A stretch of 26,674 nucleotides of DNA from Prorocentrum cordatum (lineage: Eukaryota; Sar; Dinophyceae; Prorocentrales; Prorocentraceae): contig CAUYUJ010008595.1 of NCBI GenBank assembly GCA_963575745.1, positions 12,501-39,174 of the forward strand, read 5' to 3'. Both the position numbers and the translations under genes were made by a program. This document shows positions 25,219 to 26,674 of this stretch, piece by piece (the first letter of the stretch is position 1; each line of letters begins with the position of its first letter). Below the pieces are notes generated by a model, which had not been told where the DNA came from, searched no databases, and saw only the letters and a program-made list of their open reading frames with translations.

Positions 25219-25763
25219 AGCAGCATGTATGCGTAGCTGTTCACGTAGCCATCTGCACTGCCAACCAATTCGTGACTCTTTGCCCACTCTTTTATGAGCC
25301 TGCCTAGCTTTGGGACACGTGCATCGCACTCGCAGTAACAGCCGAGCAACAAGGAATTCCTGACACCGAGCTCGTTGCTGATGCAGAAATCAACCTCCAT
25401 CTGCGTCCTCATGTCTGTGCACTTGACAAGCTTCGTGGACGCTTGGAATATCCTGGTAACGTTATCAAACCCGCAGTCTGGAAGGACGTCCGCAAACAGC
25501 CCCAGGAGTGATACCTCCCTGTCCGCCGAGACCTCGCCAGTAAAAACGATATCTAAGTCCGAGCTTCCAGTCTTGAAGCCGTTCGAAAAAGAGCCAAACA
25601 TATTCACCGCTCCCGGAAGCCCTATCCTCTTCCCGATGCCCTCCATGGTCAGCTTTATGCGCCTGGCGGCCCTCTCTCGCTCCAGCAGCCTGGCATCCTT
25701 GGCAAGGGACGCCTCGATTTCGCCCTCAAGGGAGCTGGACACATTGTCGACAGACAGCTGCAT
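25219..25763 (-). CDS. Cid1-like poly(A) polymerase / terminal uridylyltransferase, catalytic exon
   Basis: This exon encodes the catalytic half of a non-canonical poly(A) polymerase or TUTase, an enzyme that adds A or U to RNA 3' ends. Numbering from the ATG at 25763, helical residues about 10-45 lead into the nucleotidyltransferase signature GSFSNGFKTGSSDLDIVF (residues 57-74), with metal-binding D69 and D71. The third aspartate is D125 in MEVDFCISN. Residues 131-184 match the central domain of the family (VRNSLLL, LIKEWAKSH, GYVNSYAYMLL). An in-frame TGA lies about 50 nt upstream of the ATG, so this start is plausible, although an upstream exon joined by an intron at 25758-25850 would also keep frame. 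The frame stays open to 25002, but after about 25220 it no longer resembles the family. The expected next motif (YLQ..PPVLPNLQ) is found 4.5 kb away on the same strand, so I place the exon end near 25219-25222. The exact donor is not settled. Confidence 0.88.
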
Positions 25764-25828
25764 CCACGGGGGCGTGAGAGGAAAGGACGACTCGGGGAGC
25801 TGGCAAGCCTGTGTTCATTTGCTTGGTG

Positions 25829-25853
25829 CTGATTGGGTCGAAATGGCTACCAG
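25829..25853 (-). promoter_or_regulatory. Possible relic of the dinoflagellate spliced leader
   Basis: The minus strand here reads GTAGCCATTTCGACCCAA. The 3' part of the dinoflagellate spliced leader, from established knowledge, is GTAGCCATTTTGGCTCAAG. About 15 of 19 positions agree. It lies about 70 nt upstream of the ATG at 25763, on the same strand, where relics left by re-integrated trans-spliced cDNAs are expected. The match is imperfect. The same bases on the plus strand form the start of another possible frame (ATGGCTACC), so chance similarity remains possible. Confidence 0.35.
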
Positions 25854-26050
25854 GGTGGGCGAAGGAGGGAAGGCGGCGAATCTCGCCGTCGTCGTCGCCA
25901 TCGTCGCCACAATCGGCGTCACCGTCGCCATTTTCCAAGCAAAATCCTGTCCCGACTGGTTCTCAGATCCCTCGGGGGATCCGTCCCGCCCAGCTCTGGC
26001 AGCGCCCAGCCGTGTCGCCGAGAGCCTCCAGGGGCGCACGAGAGCCTCCG
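25842..26050 (+). CDS. Possible small membrane protein, N-terminal part
   Basis: An open frame starts at ATG 25842, divergent to the nucleotidyltransferase gene and 78 bp from its ATG. The N terminus (MATRVGEGGKAAN) is followed by a clear hydrophobic helix, LAVVVAIVATIGVTVAIF, then by a soluble stretch with CPDWFSDPSGDPS. This is the layout of a single-pass signal-anchor protein. Codons up to about 26050 are varied and mostly end in G or C. After that the frame dissolves into arginine codons from CGN trinucleotide repeats, so the true end or a splice donor is probably near 26050, and the open frame to 26325 should not be taken as the protein. The hydrophobic stretch itself is GTC/GCC-rich, so part of it could be simple-sequence artefact. 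Family not recognised. Confidence 0.4.
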
Positions 26051-26674
26051 AGACAAAGGCGCTGATACTGCCTTCGCTTCCGCGCCTTCCACGACGACAA
26101 CGACGTGGCCGTCGTCGCCGGTACCGTCGTCGCGCGTTACCGTCGCCCGAGCAGTATCCATTCGAAGCCACTCCCCGAACTCTCCCTGGGCCCGTCCTGG
26201 CCGGTTGTTCGAACCCACGCCAGGCCGCAAGGTCGCCAATCTCCAGGAGCGCCCGAACACCCCCGACACGAAGACGTCGTCGCTGGCGTCGCCGCCGCCG
26301 TTGCAGGCACCGCCGCCGTTTGTAAGCCTGGCGGCTGGCGGCGGTGACTCGCTCCGCCCTTGCCGTCGCCGTCGTCGTCGTCGCCGTCGTGGCCGCCGTG
26401 ACGGGCTGGAGGCGGCGCGGCACGCGGGGTCCTCCCGTGCAGGGACAGGTCGATCTCCGAGCGGCGGCCCAGCGTGCAGGACGGGACGCCTCGCCGCGCA
26501 GACCGTCGCGCGGGGCAAAGCCGGCGCCAACGGCGACGACCTCCACGACGACGACGACGACGACGACGACCTCGGCAACGACGGCCTCGATCTCAACCTC
26601 GGAGAGAACGCGTTTCACGGGCGCTTGCCTTGGGAACAGCCGGCGGCGCGTTTCGGACCGTGGGGTGGGCTCCC
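26051..26674. repeat. CGA/CGT trinucleotide-rich region
   Basis: GC-rich DNA with repeated CGA, CGT and CGC triplets, densest at 26090-26140, 26275-26320, 26345-26400 and 26535-26580. Open frames exist on both strands because the simple repeat lacks stops. A minus-strand frame from 26613 (KRVLSEVEIEAVVAEV) looks briefly protein-like but becomes poly-valine. No gene can be assigned. Confidence 0.5.

Overview
The window looks like nuclear DNA of a dinoflagellate. This is an inference from three things: GC-rich exons with almost only G or C in third codon positions, short exons adrift in kilobases of satellite, microsatellite and small inverted-repeat elements, and a sequence resembling the dinoflagellate spliced leader just upstream of the one gene that can be named. 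I see no bacterial operons, rRNA, tRNA or CRISPR array. Most of the long open frames here are read-through of repeats whose period is a multiple of three and are not genes.

Layout. 1-3770: two blocks of a 90-bp satellite (1-945, 2858-3705) that share their internal order and their end, separated by duplicated A/G-tract segments, a GGA tract and a GCATTGCTTG repeat. 4067-5660: a large foldback structure with long terminal inverted repeats and two 18-bp arrays in opposite orientation. 5670-8290: a CAGCCT array and a 73-bp array flanked on both sides by the same 85-bp repeat. 8600-10660: three GC-rich exon-like segments, all best read on the minus strand and separated by a GGA tract, a small inverted-repeat element and a hairpin array. 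10700-19210: a dense set of small terminal-inverted-repeat elements (at least seven families), two paralogous composites of GC island, hairpin element and TCC tract, and a three-copy 150-bp repeat.

19870-25763, minus strand: a split gene for a Cid1-type non-canonical poly(A) polymerase or terminal uridylyltransferase. The catalytic exon (25763 to about 25220) carries the nucleotidyltransferase signature and three catalytic aspartates. The exon at 20726-19872 carries the PAP-associated domain and an RRM-like C-terminal part. The intron of about 4.5 kb holds more repeats, an 88% identical 142-bp tandem duplication with intron-like borders, and a coding-like frame broken by one stop. Divergent to it, at 25842 plus, starts a possible small membrane protein.

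The genes do not form an obvious pathway. The most useful observations are the reconstructed nucleotidyltransferase gene, the 142-bp duplication, the spliced-leader-like sequence, and the repeated structural logic of the inverted-repeat elements.
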